Part shown: positions 26,880 through 35,411 of the stretch, in pieces
How positions within the stretch are numbered: the stretch's first letter is position 1
How the letters are laid out: each line of letters opens with the position of its first letter
Source: Fastidiosipila sp.
GTDB taxonomy: Bacteria; Bacillota; Clostridia; Saccharofermentanales; DTU023
DNA length: 57,831 bases
NCBI GenBank assembly: GCA_012837885.1
Contig: DUQI01000095.1
Location: 1 to 57,831, forward strand
Direction of reading: 5' to 3'
Position numbers and translations under genes: made by a program
The notes under the pieces: generated by a model
What the model saw: only the letters and a program-made list of their open reading frames with translations
Told to the model about the DNA's origin: nothing
Database searches by the model: none

Positions 26880-27275
26880 CTATTCTTCCGTCGTTATCTC
26901 TCTCGTCTTTGCCCCGTGGATCAGAATCTGGCCCGGTATGAAAAAGAGGATTGTCGTCACGGCCAATATGATGCCGATGACCGTTGCATCGGAGAGAAAG
27001 AGCCAGGCGGCTACACCGAACATCACGACCGAGACGCTGACGACACGCGGCACCAGAGACAATCGATACTTTGATTGCGGCGAGACAAATTGCGCCCACA
27101 GGACGATCACAATCCAGACGGCAGAAAAAGAGAGCAAAATAGCGGCACCCGGCTTTGCACTGAGAACCTTTCGATACGCCAGATAGCCGACCGAAAAAAA
27201 GAAAAACAATTCAGAGAGAAACATCATTAAACCGAGCACCATCTTAAATCGGTGTTTTGTGTCTATGACATCCAT
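26880..27275 (-). CDS. YrdB-like DUF2568 membrane protein
   Basis: A 131-aa protein with four predicted membrane helices and a short charged C-terminus. The pattern LSELFFFFSVGYLAYR ... VVSVSVVMFGVAAWLFL fits DUF2568/YrdB. The function of the family is unknown. AAGGAG lies 6 nt before the ATG. It is 31 nt from the S41 protease gene on the same strand and may be in one transcript with it. Confidence 0.6.
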   Translation of the reverse strand: MDVIDTKHRFKMVLGLMMFLSELFFFFSVGYLAYRKVLSAKPGAAILLSFSAVWIVIVLWAQFVSPQSKYRLSLVPRVVSVSVVMFGVAAWLFLSDATVIGIILAVTTILFFIPGQILIHGAKTREITTEE

Positions 27276-27306
27276 TCTCGCTCCTTCCTAACGGCCAGCG
27301 GATAAG

Positions 27307-28878
27307 TCAATCCGCTTGAGCATTCAGATAGTCGATCAGTCGGCTGACGTCAAAGTCGTAGGTCCAGATATCGGGACGAAAACCTTCATTGACGCTGTAA
27401 TAATCAGGATGCCAATAATTCAGGAGCATCGGGATCCGAAGCGGTATCCGGGAATGCGGCAACACATATAGCTCACCGACTGAAGAGGTGGCCAGTCCCT
27501 GCGTATTCGCTCCGATGACAATCACGTTTTCACCGGAGCGGAAACTGCCGACCGCATATTCACCAGCCGAAGCCGTACCGTTATCCATCAAGATGACAAC
27601 CAGTTTGTGAGGCGAAGTGAGCACTCTCGGCTCGGGCGGTAGAAACGAGATATTTTCACCGATCAATTGATCCTGCCACCCGTCTCGTATCGAGTCCGCA
27701 TATTCGGTTGGCGTGATGGGTACCACCCGATAGTACGCTCTATCGAACAGATTGTAGCCGTCATACCTGAACAGATTTTGCAAAAAGGACTCAAAGGGTA
27801 TGTCTTTTCCACCGGTGTTGCCGCGCAGATCGACGACCATGTACGGGTAGCTTAGAGAATCTTTCGCCAATGTTCCAAAGTCTATCTCCCACGGATCGCG
27901 AAACACATACCCGCGCAGATCGACATAGTAGACGTTATCAAATACCTCTGCCACACCGCCTGGTTGCTCCGTGTGTAGATAGTTGTCATAGATCGTGTCC
28001 CACTTTATCGCTTTCTCCGAACCGTCCTTATACCGAACGCTCTTCAAAGTCTTGAGCGGGCGGTAATTACTGACTTGTACCAAGGTCAGATGAATCGAAA
28101 AATCATCCGACATAAACGGCTCGATCTGCGCTGGAAAGTCGTCGGAAAGCTCAAGTGTCTTTTCTTCATCGAGGTCAAAATACTCACCGTTTGCCAACCG
28201 TTTCAAACGGATATTGGTTGCGATCTGCGCTTTATTGACGCGAAGTTCGACATCATCGAAATCGTCCTGCCAGCGGCTGAAAACTGAAAGCATTTCAGCG
28301 CTGAGCACCGACGCCTGATAATCGACCCAGAAGTGCATATCTTCGATGAATCCGGTCTCGAGGATCAAAAGATCCTCAAAATCTCGATACGTCATGCCGC
28401 GTTCAGGCAAAACGGAGATCGCGTGCTTTTCCATCTCAATGACGGCTTCTTTTCCACCAAACAGATTCAGGCCGGCAAAGCCCTTACGCAAAATGTTGGC
28501 CAGATAGTGAATGTCCTCGATCGCTTCACTTCGCGGCATCTCATCGTCATATCTTTGCATGCGCTCTTCATTCGCATTATCCTGTGCCTCGAGCTTGATC
28601 TCATAGGTCGGAACGCCTATCGCTTCCTTGTAAATAAATTCCTTGTCCAGTTCGGCATTTGAGACACGAGTTAAGTCTTCACGATCGGGATATAGGGTCG
28701 CTTTCTTGTAGTAGAGGAGCGTTTCAATAGCCGGTGCGACGACCGTTTCCGGCTCAGATACCCACGTTTTTGGCAAGCTGAGTGCGTCGGCAGTCGGTGT
28801 CACTACGAATAAGCCAATCAATAAAGTAATCAAAACGATGAAGACCTTATACTTTTTACCGCTGCGTTTACTATTCAT
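27307..28878 (-). CDS. S41 family (tail-specific-type) peptidase, exported
   Basis: A 523-aa protein with an N-terminal signal or anchor (VFIVLITLLIGLFVVTPTADA). The C-terminal half has an S41 protease core: MVVDLRGNTGG and the nucleophile region VILMDNGTASAGEYAV. The usual catalytic Lys partner is expected near VIGANTQGLATSS, where I see TQG rather than a clear Lys, so activity or the exact dyad is uncertain. No PDZ domain is obvious. It likely works outside the cell membrane on peptides. Confidence 0.78.
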   Translation of the reverse strand: MNSKRSGKKYKVFIVLITLLIGLFVVTPTADALSLPKTWVSEPETVVAPAIETLLYYKKATLYPDREDLTRVSNAELDKEFIYKEAIGVPTYEIKLEAQDNANEERMQRYDDEMPRSEAIEDIHYLANILRKGFAGLNLFGGKEAVIEMEKHAISVLPERGMTYRDFEDLLILETGFIEDMHFWVDYQASVLSAEMLSVFSRWQDDFDDVELRVNKAQIATNIRLKRLANGEYFDLDEEKTLELSDDFPAQIEPFMSDDFSIHLTLVQVSNYRPLKTLKSVRYKDGSEKAIKWDTIYDNYLHTEQPGGVAEVFDNVYYVDLRGYVFRDPWEIDFGTLAKDSLSYPYMVVDLRGNTGGKDIPFESFLQNLFRYDGYNLFDRAYYRVVPITPTEYADSIRDGWQDQLIGENISFLPPEPRVLTSPHKLVVILMDNGTASAGEYAVGSFRSGENVIVIGANTQGLATSSVGELYVLPHSRIPLRIPMLLNYWHPDYYSVNEGFRPDIWTYDFDVSRLIDYLNAQAD

Positions 28879-29059
28879 ACATCATGTCTCCCAACCGCGA
28901 CCGGAATAAACGGTTCATCTAAAGTGCACACAACACGAATTTTATGTTTTACCATTCTAGCAGTTCAACTGCATGTACCGCTCATGAACGATGTTACCGA
29001 AGTCAGGATAGAACCGGGCAACCGAATGAAACAAAATTCTGTCGGCTATTTTATTCGCT

Positions 29060-29097
29060 GATAAAAGAACGCCCCTCGATCGGGGCGTCCTTTTATC
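29060..29097 (-). terminator. Bidirectional-looking terminator after ornithine aminotransferase
   Basis: A near-perfect stem pairs GATAAAAGAACGCCCC with GGGGCGTCCTTTTATC, with T-rich arms on both strands. It lies 37 nt after the aminotransferase stop on the minus strand. On the other side lies the upstream region of the S41 peptidase gene. Confidence 0.8.
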
Positions 29098-29133
29098 AAT
29101 AAGTTTCGAACAAAAGTTGCGAACAAAACGTTC

Positions 29134-30369
29134 CTACTTCTTTGCATACTCCGCGAACGCTCTCTTGATGCGCTCCAAGGCATCATCAAGTTCTTCTTCG
29201 GTGATGACGAGTGGCGGTGCAAAGCGCACGATGTGCTGATGCGTCTGTTTGGCAAGCACACCGTACTTGGCCATCAATAGACAAAGATCCCATGCTTCCT
29301 TGCCGTCGTGAGCGCGGATCACGGCTGCATTCAATAATCCTTTGCCGCGCACGAGCTCGATGTTTTCATCATTCATGTCAAGCAGCCCCTGACGGAATCG
29401 CTCGCCGAGTACGGTTGCACGTTCACACAAGTCTTCGTCGATCACCACTTGAAGCGCCGCCATTCCGACCTTGCAGGCGATCGGATTGCCACCGTACGTC
29501 GAGCCATGCTGACCAGGACGTATGGTCATCATGATATCGTCATCAGCAAGTACTGCTGAAACCGGAAACACGCCGCCCGACAGTGCTTTACCTAAAATAA
29601 CGATATCCGGGCGCACGCCTTCATGCTCACATGCGAGCATTTTTCCGGTGCGCGCGATGCCCGTCTGCACCTCGTCGGCGACAAACAGCACATTATGCTT
29701 CTTACATAGGTCATAACATGCGGTGAGATACCCTTCATCCGGAACGACGACACCGGCTTCGCCTTGGATCGGTTCGACTAGAAAAGCACAGACCTCTTCA
29801 CCGTCTTCTTGCAACACCTTCTCAAGTGCTTCAACGTCGTTGTAAGGAATTTTGATAATACCGGGCACGAACGGACCGAAATTACCGTACGCATCAGGAT
29901 CCGTGGACATAGAGACGATCGATATCGTCCGACCGTGGAAGTTATCTTCACAGCAGACGATCTTCGCCTGATCCGGTGCGACCCCCTTGACCTCGTAAGC
30001 CCATTTTCTGGCGAGTTTCTTCGCCGTCTCCACGGCTTCCGCCCCGGAGTTCATCGGCAGCAGTTTGTCGTAACCGAAAAGATCGGTCACATACTTCTCA
30101 TACTCGCCAAGACAGTCGTTATAAAACGCTCTCGACGTCAGGCAGAGCGTATTTGCCTGATCGACCAGCGCATCAACGATTTTTTGGTGACAGTGTCCCT
30201 GATTCACGGCAGAGTATGCGGACAAAAAGTCGTAGTATTCATTGCCGTCGACGTCGAAAACCTTGGTTCCCTTTCCCTTGTTCAAGACGACAGGCAGCGG
30301 CTTGTAGTTGTGCGCGCCATAGCGTGCTTCAAGATCCATGTATTCCTGCTGTTTAGGTGAAGGTTTCAT
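29134..30369 (-). CDS. rocD: Ornithine aminotransferase
   Basis: A 411-aa class III PLP aminotransferase. Conserved blocks include YYDFLSAYSAVNQGHCH, MNSGAEAVETA, FHGRTI, VEPIQGEAGVVVP and FVADEVQTG. The PLP Lys is in LGKALSGG. These match ornithine-delta-aminotransferase rather than acetylornithine aminotransferase. It transfers the delta-amino group of ornithine to 2-oxoglutarate, giving glutamate semialdehyde. The start ATG has GAGAGGAT upstream. It appears to be a single-gene transcript with its own terminator. Confidence 0.92.
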   Translation of the reverse strand: MKPSPKQQEYMDLEARYGAHNYKPLPVVLNKGKGTKVFDVDGNEYYDFLSAYSAVNQGHCHQKIVDALVDQANTLCLTSRAFYNDCLGEYEKYVTDLFGYDKLLPMNSGAEAVETAKKLARKWAYEVKGVAPDQAKIVCCEDNFHGRTISIVSMSTDPDAYGNFGPFVPGIIKIPYNDVEALEKVLQEDGEEVCAFLVEPIQGEAGVVVPDEGYLTACYDLCKKHNVLFVADEVQTGIARTGKMLACEHEGVRPDIVILGKALSGGVFPVSAVLADDDIMMTIRPGQHGSTYGGNPIACKVGMAALQVVIDEDLCERATVLGERFRQGLLDMNDENIELVRGKGLLNAAVIRAHDGKEAWDLCLLMAKYGVLAKQTHQHIVRFAPPLVITEEELDDALERIKRAFAEYAKK

Positions 30370-30573
30370 GTTGGGATCCTCTCTCTTTATTAACTAAGGT
30401 CAGCATACTATTTAGCTATTCATCCGGCAAACATAACTTTTTGCGGACTAATACATAAAAGCCGATATTTCACTTTGAGTATTTTCATGTGCTCGAAAAC
30501 AGCTTGAGGTACAATAGCGATAACTTAGACAAATGATTCGTTGGCCTCGGAAACAACCTGAACGGAGGTTTGT

Positions 30574-31887
30574 GTGGAACTCGATCGGGCAGTCAAGCAT
30601 TTGAGCCAGGCGATTCAATTTGCCACGGTATCGAAAGAACAACCTGCGGACATGAATTTCGACGTGTTTGAGGAATTCATCGCTTTTCTCGAGTCCGCCT
30701 TCCCTGTTTTTCATGAAAAAACGACGCGCACATTGATCAACGATTATGCGCTTCTTTATCGCTGGCCGGGAAAGGAAGATTCGAGTCCAGCACTTTTGAC
30801 TGCACATTACGATGTTGTCGAAGCGAATGAGAAAGACTGGTCGTTTCCGCCGTTTGCCGGTCTGATCGAGGACGACCGGGTTTTGGGGCGCGGCGCGATC
30901 GATGACAAAGCCTCTTTGATCGGTTTACTGGAAGCTTCCACCTCACTCATGGATAGCGGCTTTATACCCCGCCATGACATCTATTTCGCCTTCGGTTTCG
31001 ATGAAGAACAAGGCGGACAGCTCGGCGCTAAAGCCATTGCTCTGCACCTTAAGGAGCAGAACATTCGCTTTCGCTTCGTACTCGATGAAGGCGGTGCCGT
31101 GGCAAACGGCAAAATGATGGGTGTCACTCCGCGTATCGCGGTAATCGGTCTTGCTGAAAAGGGAAACACGAGTTATCGTTTCACGTTCAAGGGAAAAGGC
31201 GGACATTCGGCGTCACCGCCGGCGAGCACGGCGATCGGCAAGATGGCCGCCTTTATTCGCGACGTCGAAACACATCCGCGAAAGCCGCTTTTGACCGATA
31301 CTGTGGTCTCCATGTTGCAGGCGGTCGCACCGTATAAGACGGGGATCGAGGGGATCTTGCTTTCGAAGCCGAAACGTTTTGCCAGACTGATCACCCGCAT
31401 CATGACGAAGAATAGTCAGACGGCTCCGATGCTGCGCACGACGGTCGCTTTCACCATGGCCGATGGCGGCAGCGGGCATAATATTTTACCGCCGACCGCC
31501 AGCTGCGTCGCCAATATCCGCGTCTTGCAAGGCGACACACTGGAAGAGATACGAAGCTGGCTTGAATCGTTCGGGCATACGTATGAGATCACACCGATAT
31601 TGGAGAACGAAGCGACCTCGGTATCTTCGACCGACTCGGAAGCATGGACGTTATTGAACGCCTGTATTGCCGAGGTTTTCCCCGACGCGTTCGCCGTACC
31701 GTACCTGATGACCGGTGGCACCGATTGTCGCCACTATGAAAGAGTCGTCGACAACAGTTACCGTTTCTCTCCTTATCGTCTCGATCCTGAAGATCTGGCT
31801 GCCGTGCACGGCATCGACGAAGCGATCTCGTTCGAAAATCTCAAAAATATGATCCAATTCTATAAGTCTTTCATCCAAGAGCTCTAG
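30574..31887 (+). CDS. M20 family metallopeptidase (dipeptidase/aminoacylase type)
   Basis: A 437-aa M20 zinc peptidase. Metal-site motifs are LTAHYDVV, GRGAIDDK with the bridging Asp, and DEEQGGQLGA with the catalytic Glu. The dimerisation domain lies near residues 195-320, and the last metal His is probably in the C-terminal AVHGIDEAISFEN. It resembles PM20D1/carboxypeptidase S. The GTG start has GGAGG 5-6 nt upstream. It leads a three-gene operon with two membrane proteins, which suggests that peptide or N-acyl amino acid transport is linked to hydrolysis. Confidence 0.87.
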   Translation: MELDRAVKHLSQAIQFATVSKEQPADMNFDVFEEFIAFLESAFPVFHEKTTRTLINDYALLYRWPGKEDSSPALLTAHYDVVEANEKDWSFPPFAGLIEDDRVLGRGAIDDKASLIGLLEASTSLMDSGFIPRHDIYFAFGFDEEQGGQLGAKAIALHLKEQNIRFRFVLDEGGAVANGKMMGVTPRIAVIGLAEKGNTSYRFTFKGKGGHSASPPASTAIGKMAAFIRDVETHPRKPLLTDTVVSMLQAVAPYKTGIEGILLSKPKRFARLITRIMTKNSQTAPMLRTTVAFTMADGGSGHNILPPTASCVANIRVLQGDTLEEIRSWLESFGHTYEITPILENEATSVSSTDSEAWTLLNACIAEVFPDAFAVPYLMTGGTDCRHYERVVDNSYRFSPYRLDPEDLAAVHGIDEAISFENLKNMIQFYKSFIQEL

Positions 31888-31896
31888 GAGGTGTCT

Positions 31897-32622
31897 ATGC
31901 CGTTTAGTGTAAACAGTCCCATCCTATTCATTCTGGCGGGCATCGTCATCGCCTATGTGCTCGGTCAATCGATCTTCTTTTTAGTCAAAGCCTGGCGACG
32001 GGCGATCGAGCTCGGCATCGAGAAGAAAGTGCTGAGAAAAATCGCGAGCGGTAGCGCGTTGTTCACAGTGGCGCCGGCGGTCGCCGTATTGCTCGGACTG
32101 ATCTCTCTGTCACGTTTTCTCGGTTTACCACTCCCCTGGCTTCGACTCTCCGTACTCGGCGCTCTGACCTATGAGTTACCGGCTGCAGCCTCGGTCGCGA
32201 CGATCATCGATTTGCCGCTCGATCAACCGGTAACGGATGCATCCACCTATCTTTCGATCGCCTATGTGATGACGCTCGGCATTTTAGCCGGCATCTTAAT
32301 CATCTTGTTTTTTCAAAAGCGCATGCAGCAAAGTCTGCAAAAGTTGAAGAAAAAAGATAACCGCTGGTCGGCTCTCTTGATGGATGCATTATTCATGGGG
32401 ATGATCGCTACCTTCTTGGGGATGGTGTTTGCCGACATCCGTTCCGGTCTGAGAGGCTGGATCCCCGTCTTTGTCATGCTCTTTTCCGCCTCCGTTATGC
32501 TACTGATCGGCATCCTCATAAGGAAATGCAAAATCGCCTGGCTGGAGAATTACGCCATGCCGCTTAGCATGTTGAGTGCGATGGCTTTTGCCGTCCCGTT
32601 GACGAATTGGATCGGAGGCTAA
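31897..32622 (+). CDS. DUF5058-like multi-pass membrane protein
   Basis: A 241-aa integral membrane protein with about six hydrophobic segments. I associate it with DUF5058 by overall look (N-terminal SPILFILAGIVIAYVLGQSIFFLVKAWRRA); the match is from memory. The ATG at 31897 has AGGAGG 6 nt upstream, so the track GTG two codons earlier is rejected. It follows the M20 gene by 9 nt and precedes a second membrane protein by 4 nt. It is a plausible half of a two-component transporter; no transport motif is recognised. Confidence 0.6.
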   Translation: MPFSVNSPILFILAGIVIAYVLGQSIFFLVKAWRRAIELGIEKKVLRKIASGSALFTVAPAVAVLLGLISLSRFLGLPLPWLRLSVLGALTYELPAAASVATIIDLPLDQPVTDASTYLSIAYVMTLGILAGILIILFFQKRMQQSLQKLKKKDNRWSALLMDALFMGMIATFLGMVFADIRSGLRGWIPVFVMLFSASVMLLIGILIRKCKIAWLENYAMPLSMLSAMAFAVPLTNWIGG

Positions 32623-32626
32623 AGCG

Positions 32627-33289
32627 ATGCAAAAACGATCGATGTATAACGAAAAGATCCATGTCTGGGGACGCATATCTCTGGCCTTTGCGATCATCAG
32701 CTTCGCCTCCTACCCTGTGCTCGCCTCCATCATCTTTGGAGTCTGGCCTAACGGTCGCCTGATCATCCAAGGTCTGCTCGCCGTCGCACCTGTCTACTGG
32801 ACGGTCGGTGCCATCGAAGCCTTCACCTTCGGACCGATGCTCGGCTCCGGCGGTGCCTACCTCGGTTTTGTCACCGGGAACTTGACCGCTATGAAGGTAC
32901 CTGCGGCATTACGCGCCATGCAGATCGCTGACGTCGAACCGAATACCGAGGAAGGCGAAGTGATCTCCACCATCGCGATCGCCGTCAGTTCGATCGTCAC
33001 GACGTTGATCCTCTTTTTCGGCATGCTGCTCCTCAATATGCTGAGTCCGCTTCTGGAATCCGAGCTTCTGGCACCGGCTTTTGCCAATATCCTGCCTGCT
33101 CTGTTCGGTGCCCTGGGCATCGTGTTTTTGGCCAAGAACTGGCGCATCGCGATCGCACCGATTGTCTTGATGCTCACCGTGTTCTTGATCCAGCCTTCAC
33201 TCGCCTCGATGGTCAGCATCCTGATCCCCATCAGTGCGGCATTCACGATCGGCGTGACGAGACTACTCTATAAGAAGCATCTCGTTTAA
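32627..33289 (+). CDS. Multi-pass membrane protein, partner of DUF5058-like
   Basis: A 220-aa integral membrane protein with about six hydrophobic segments and a Gly/Ala-rich loop (FGPMLGSGGAYLGFVTGNLTAMK). I do not recognise the family. GGAGG overlaps the end of the previous gene, so translation is coupled to it. Its conserved-looking GSGGAYLGFVTGN loop and its place after the M20 peptidase and DUF5058-like genes suggest a subunit of a peptide or amino acid transporter. Its last bases overlap the convergent YdeI-like gene. Confidence 0.6.
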   Translation: MQKRSMYNEKIHVWGRISLAFAIISFASYPVLASIIFGVWPNGRLIIQGLLAVAPVYWTVGAIEAFTFGPMLGSGGAYLGFVTGNLTAMKVPAALRAMQIADVEPNTEEGEVISTIAIAVSSIVTTLILFFGMLLLNMLSPLLESELLAPAFANILPALFGALGIVFLAKNWRIAIAPIVLMLTVFLIQPSLASMVSILIPISAAFTIGVTRLLYKKHLV

Positions 33290-33813
33290 AGAGAGATCAG
33301 GATCCCTGACTTCGAGACGTCCGGCACCGTACACGAAGCTGAATTGAAGCAGCACGGTCGCCGATCGCCTTTGGCCATTTTATCCGAGGCGACGCCGATT
33401 CTTTTCTTTCTCGTCTCAGGGTTTCTTGTACCTCGAATCCAGCGAAACCATTCCCATTTGGCTTTGACGGTCAAGCTGTTCCAAAACGAGAGTAAATCGA
33501 GATCGCGAAAGGTGGATTCCATGTCCTCAGGCAAAATCGGAGCCGGCCACTTGGCAGCCGGAGTAAGCTCGATTTCGATCGGCTTTTCAGGCTGAATCAC
33601 CAGTGCAGCGCCGTCCTTAGCCATCAGGTCGGCGACATCAAACCAGTGGCCGCCCGCACCGTCCGGTTCTAAAGGAACGACAAAAGATATGCCGTCAATC
33701 TCGCCTTCCCCCATGTTCATACCACGCGACGGGAGCTTGGCACTGATCTTTTCCGGCAGCCGCACGATAAGGCGGTCATTGATCAATACGGGTATTGCGC
33801 TAAATGATGTCAT
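33286..33813 (-). CDS. YdeI/OmpD-associated family protein
   Basis: A 175-aa soluble protein with an N-terminal DUF1905-like beta region (FVVPLEPDGAGGHWFDV) and a C-terminal YdeI-type helical part (WFRWIRGTRNPETRKKRIGVASDKMAKGD). The YdeI family is loosely linked to stress and envelope resistance; function is poorly defined. The ATG at 33813 has GAGGT 5 nt upstream, so I prefer it to the track start six codons earlier. Confidence 0.7.
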   Translation of the reverse strand: MTSFSAIPVLINDRLIVRLPEKISAKLPSRGMNMGEGEIDGISFVVPLEPDGAGGHWFDVADLMAKDGAALVIQPEKPIEIELTPAAKWPAPILPEDMESTFRDLDLLSFWNSLTVKAKWEWFRWIRGTRNPETRKKRIGVASDKMAKGDRRPCCFNSASCTVPDVSKSGILISL

Positions 33814-33927
33814 GTTTACCTCAGAGTTCATACACGTTCATCATAGGCCGTGATTCGAAGAGCGATGTTCCTTAGGCCACGTTTTCGCTGTAAGCGCGTG
33901 ACATACGTCGTATCTCCATAGCGCGGC

Positions 33928-33955
33928 TTGACTTTAAAAACAGACATACGATAAT
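33928..33955 (+). promoter_or_regulatory. Promoter of MATE transporter gene
   Basis: TTGACT (-35) and GATAAT (-10) are separated by 16 bp. Transcription should begin near 33962, giving a leader of about 60 nt that is predicted to fold (see next entry). Confidence 0.6.
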
Positions 33956-33960
33956 AAAAC

Positions 33961-34003
33961 CGCCCTGATCAGATGTCGGCATCAGACGGCAACTTCGGGG
34001 CGT
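33961..34003 (+). promoter_or_regulatory. Structured leader of MATE gene
   Basis: The leader can form an outer stem CGCCC/GGGCG enclosing an inner CTGAT/ATCAG hairpin, followed by AAGGAG and the MATE start. It does not match a riboswitch I know. It could be a compact aptamer or simply a stable 5' end. Confidence 0.35.
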
Positions 34004-34022
34004 CATTGTAAGGAGTTACAGC

Positions 34023-35411
34023 ATGGCATCGGAAAATGTACTCGGGACGGCAAAGATTCGTCCTCTTTTTTTTAGACTCGCTCTACCGGCGGTGGTCGCA
34101 CAGGTCGTCAACATGCTCTACAACATGGTCGACCGCATGTACATCGGACATATCCCTGACATCGGGCCGCTCGCGTTGACCGGTGTCGGCGTCAGCATGC
34201 CGATCATTATGCTGATCTCCGCATTTTCCATGCTGATCGGTGCCGGCGGCGCACCGCACGCCTCCATCGCACTCGGCGCAGGTGAAAAAGATAAGGCGGA
34301 AAAGACACTGAGCACGGCTTTTACGGCCGCCGTGATCAGCGGGCTTTTCTTGACTATCGTCTTTATTATCTTCACCGAGCCATTATTGCGACTCGTCGGG
34401 GCGAGCGACGCAAGTATCCCCTATGCCATGCCTTATACGAGGATTTACGTGATCGGCACGATCGCCGTCATGATGTCTCTCGGCATGAACTTTTTTATTA
34501 GCGCCCAGGGCTTTGCCTCGATCGCCATGCGTACCACCTTGATCGGCGCCATCTTGAATATCCTTCTCGATCCGCTTTTCATCTTTGTCTTCAATCTCGG
34601 CGTCAAAGGTGCCGCCATTGCCACCGTGATCTCGCAGCTCGTATCGGCCGCCTGGGTGATCTATTTCCTGCAGAGCAAGAAAAGCCACATCCGTCTCCGA
34701 TTCGGCTCCTGGAGTCTCGACCGCACCTACCTTCTGCCGATTCTGGCGTTGGGATTGTCGCCGTTTATCATGCACTCGACGGAAAGCCTTTTACAGATCA
34801 CATTCAACCGCTCGCTCTTTACCTACGGCGGTGATCTCTACGTCGGCACGATGGCCATCAACATGTTGGTCATGCAACTTGTGATCATCCCGGTCAGCGG
34901 CATCGCTCAGGGCACGACGGCCTTGATCAGCTACAACTACGGTGCGAAAAACGCGGCCAGAGTAAAAGAGAGTGTCCATCTTCTGATCAAGGTCGGCGTT
35001 TTATTGACCGTCCTGCTGGGCATCGTCATCCAGGTCTTTCCAACACTTTTCACGACACTGTTCACGACCGATCCAGATCTAACCGTGGCCACCGCATCGA
35101 CGATGCGCATCTATTGCCTCGGAGTCTTCTTCCTCGGTCTTCAGATCGCCTGTCAGCAAAGTTTCATTGCCTTTGGTCAGGCGAAGATCTCCATGTTCAT
35201 GGCACTTTTGCGGAAAGTCATTCTATTGATTCCCTTGATCTTGATCCTGCCTCGCTTCTTTTCGCCTGAAGTCTACGCGGTCTATTGGGCGGAGCCGATC
35301 GCCGACATCACGGCAGCGACGGTCACCTCGATCATGTTCTTTCGCTTCTTAAAAAGAGAATTGTTGAGCATGAAGGAGAAAACGACCAACGCCGAAGCGC
35401 TTAAATCGTAA
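34023..35411 (+). CDS. MATE family efflux transporter
   Basis: A 462-aa multidrug and toxin extrusion protein with about twelve membrane helices in two similar halves. The N-terminal half shows LALPAVVAQVVNMLYNMVDRMYIG and GAGGAPHASIALGAG. The second half has QGTTALISYNYGAKNAARVKE. It exports cationic or amphipathic compounds using a Na+ or H+ gradient; the substrate is unknown. It has its own promoter and a folded leader. Its end overlaps the convergent Gfo/Idh gene by 11 bp. Confidence 0.93.
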   Translation: MASENVLGTAKIRPLFFRLALPAVVAQVVNMLYNMVDRMYIGHIPDIGPLALTGVGVSMPIIMLISAFSMLIGAGGAPHASIALGAGEKDKAEKTLSTAFTAAVISGLFLTIVFIIFTEPLLRLVGASDASIPYAMPYTRIYVIGTIAVMMSLGMNFFISAQGFASIAMRTTLIGAILNILLDPLFIFVFNLGVKGAAIATVISQLVSAAWVIYFLQSKKSHIRLRFGSWSLDRTYLLPILALGLSPFIMHSTESLLQITFNRSLFTYGGDLYVGTMAINMLVMQLVIIPVSGIAQGTTALISYNYGAKNAARVKESVHLLIKVGVLLTVLLGIVIQVFPTLFTTLFTTDPDLTVATASTMRIYCLGVFFLGLQIACQQSFIAFGQAKISMFMALLRKVILLIPLILILPRFFSPEVYAVYWAEPIADITAATVTSIMFFRFLKRELLSMKEKTTNAEALKS

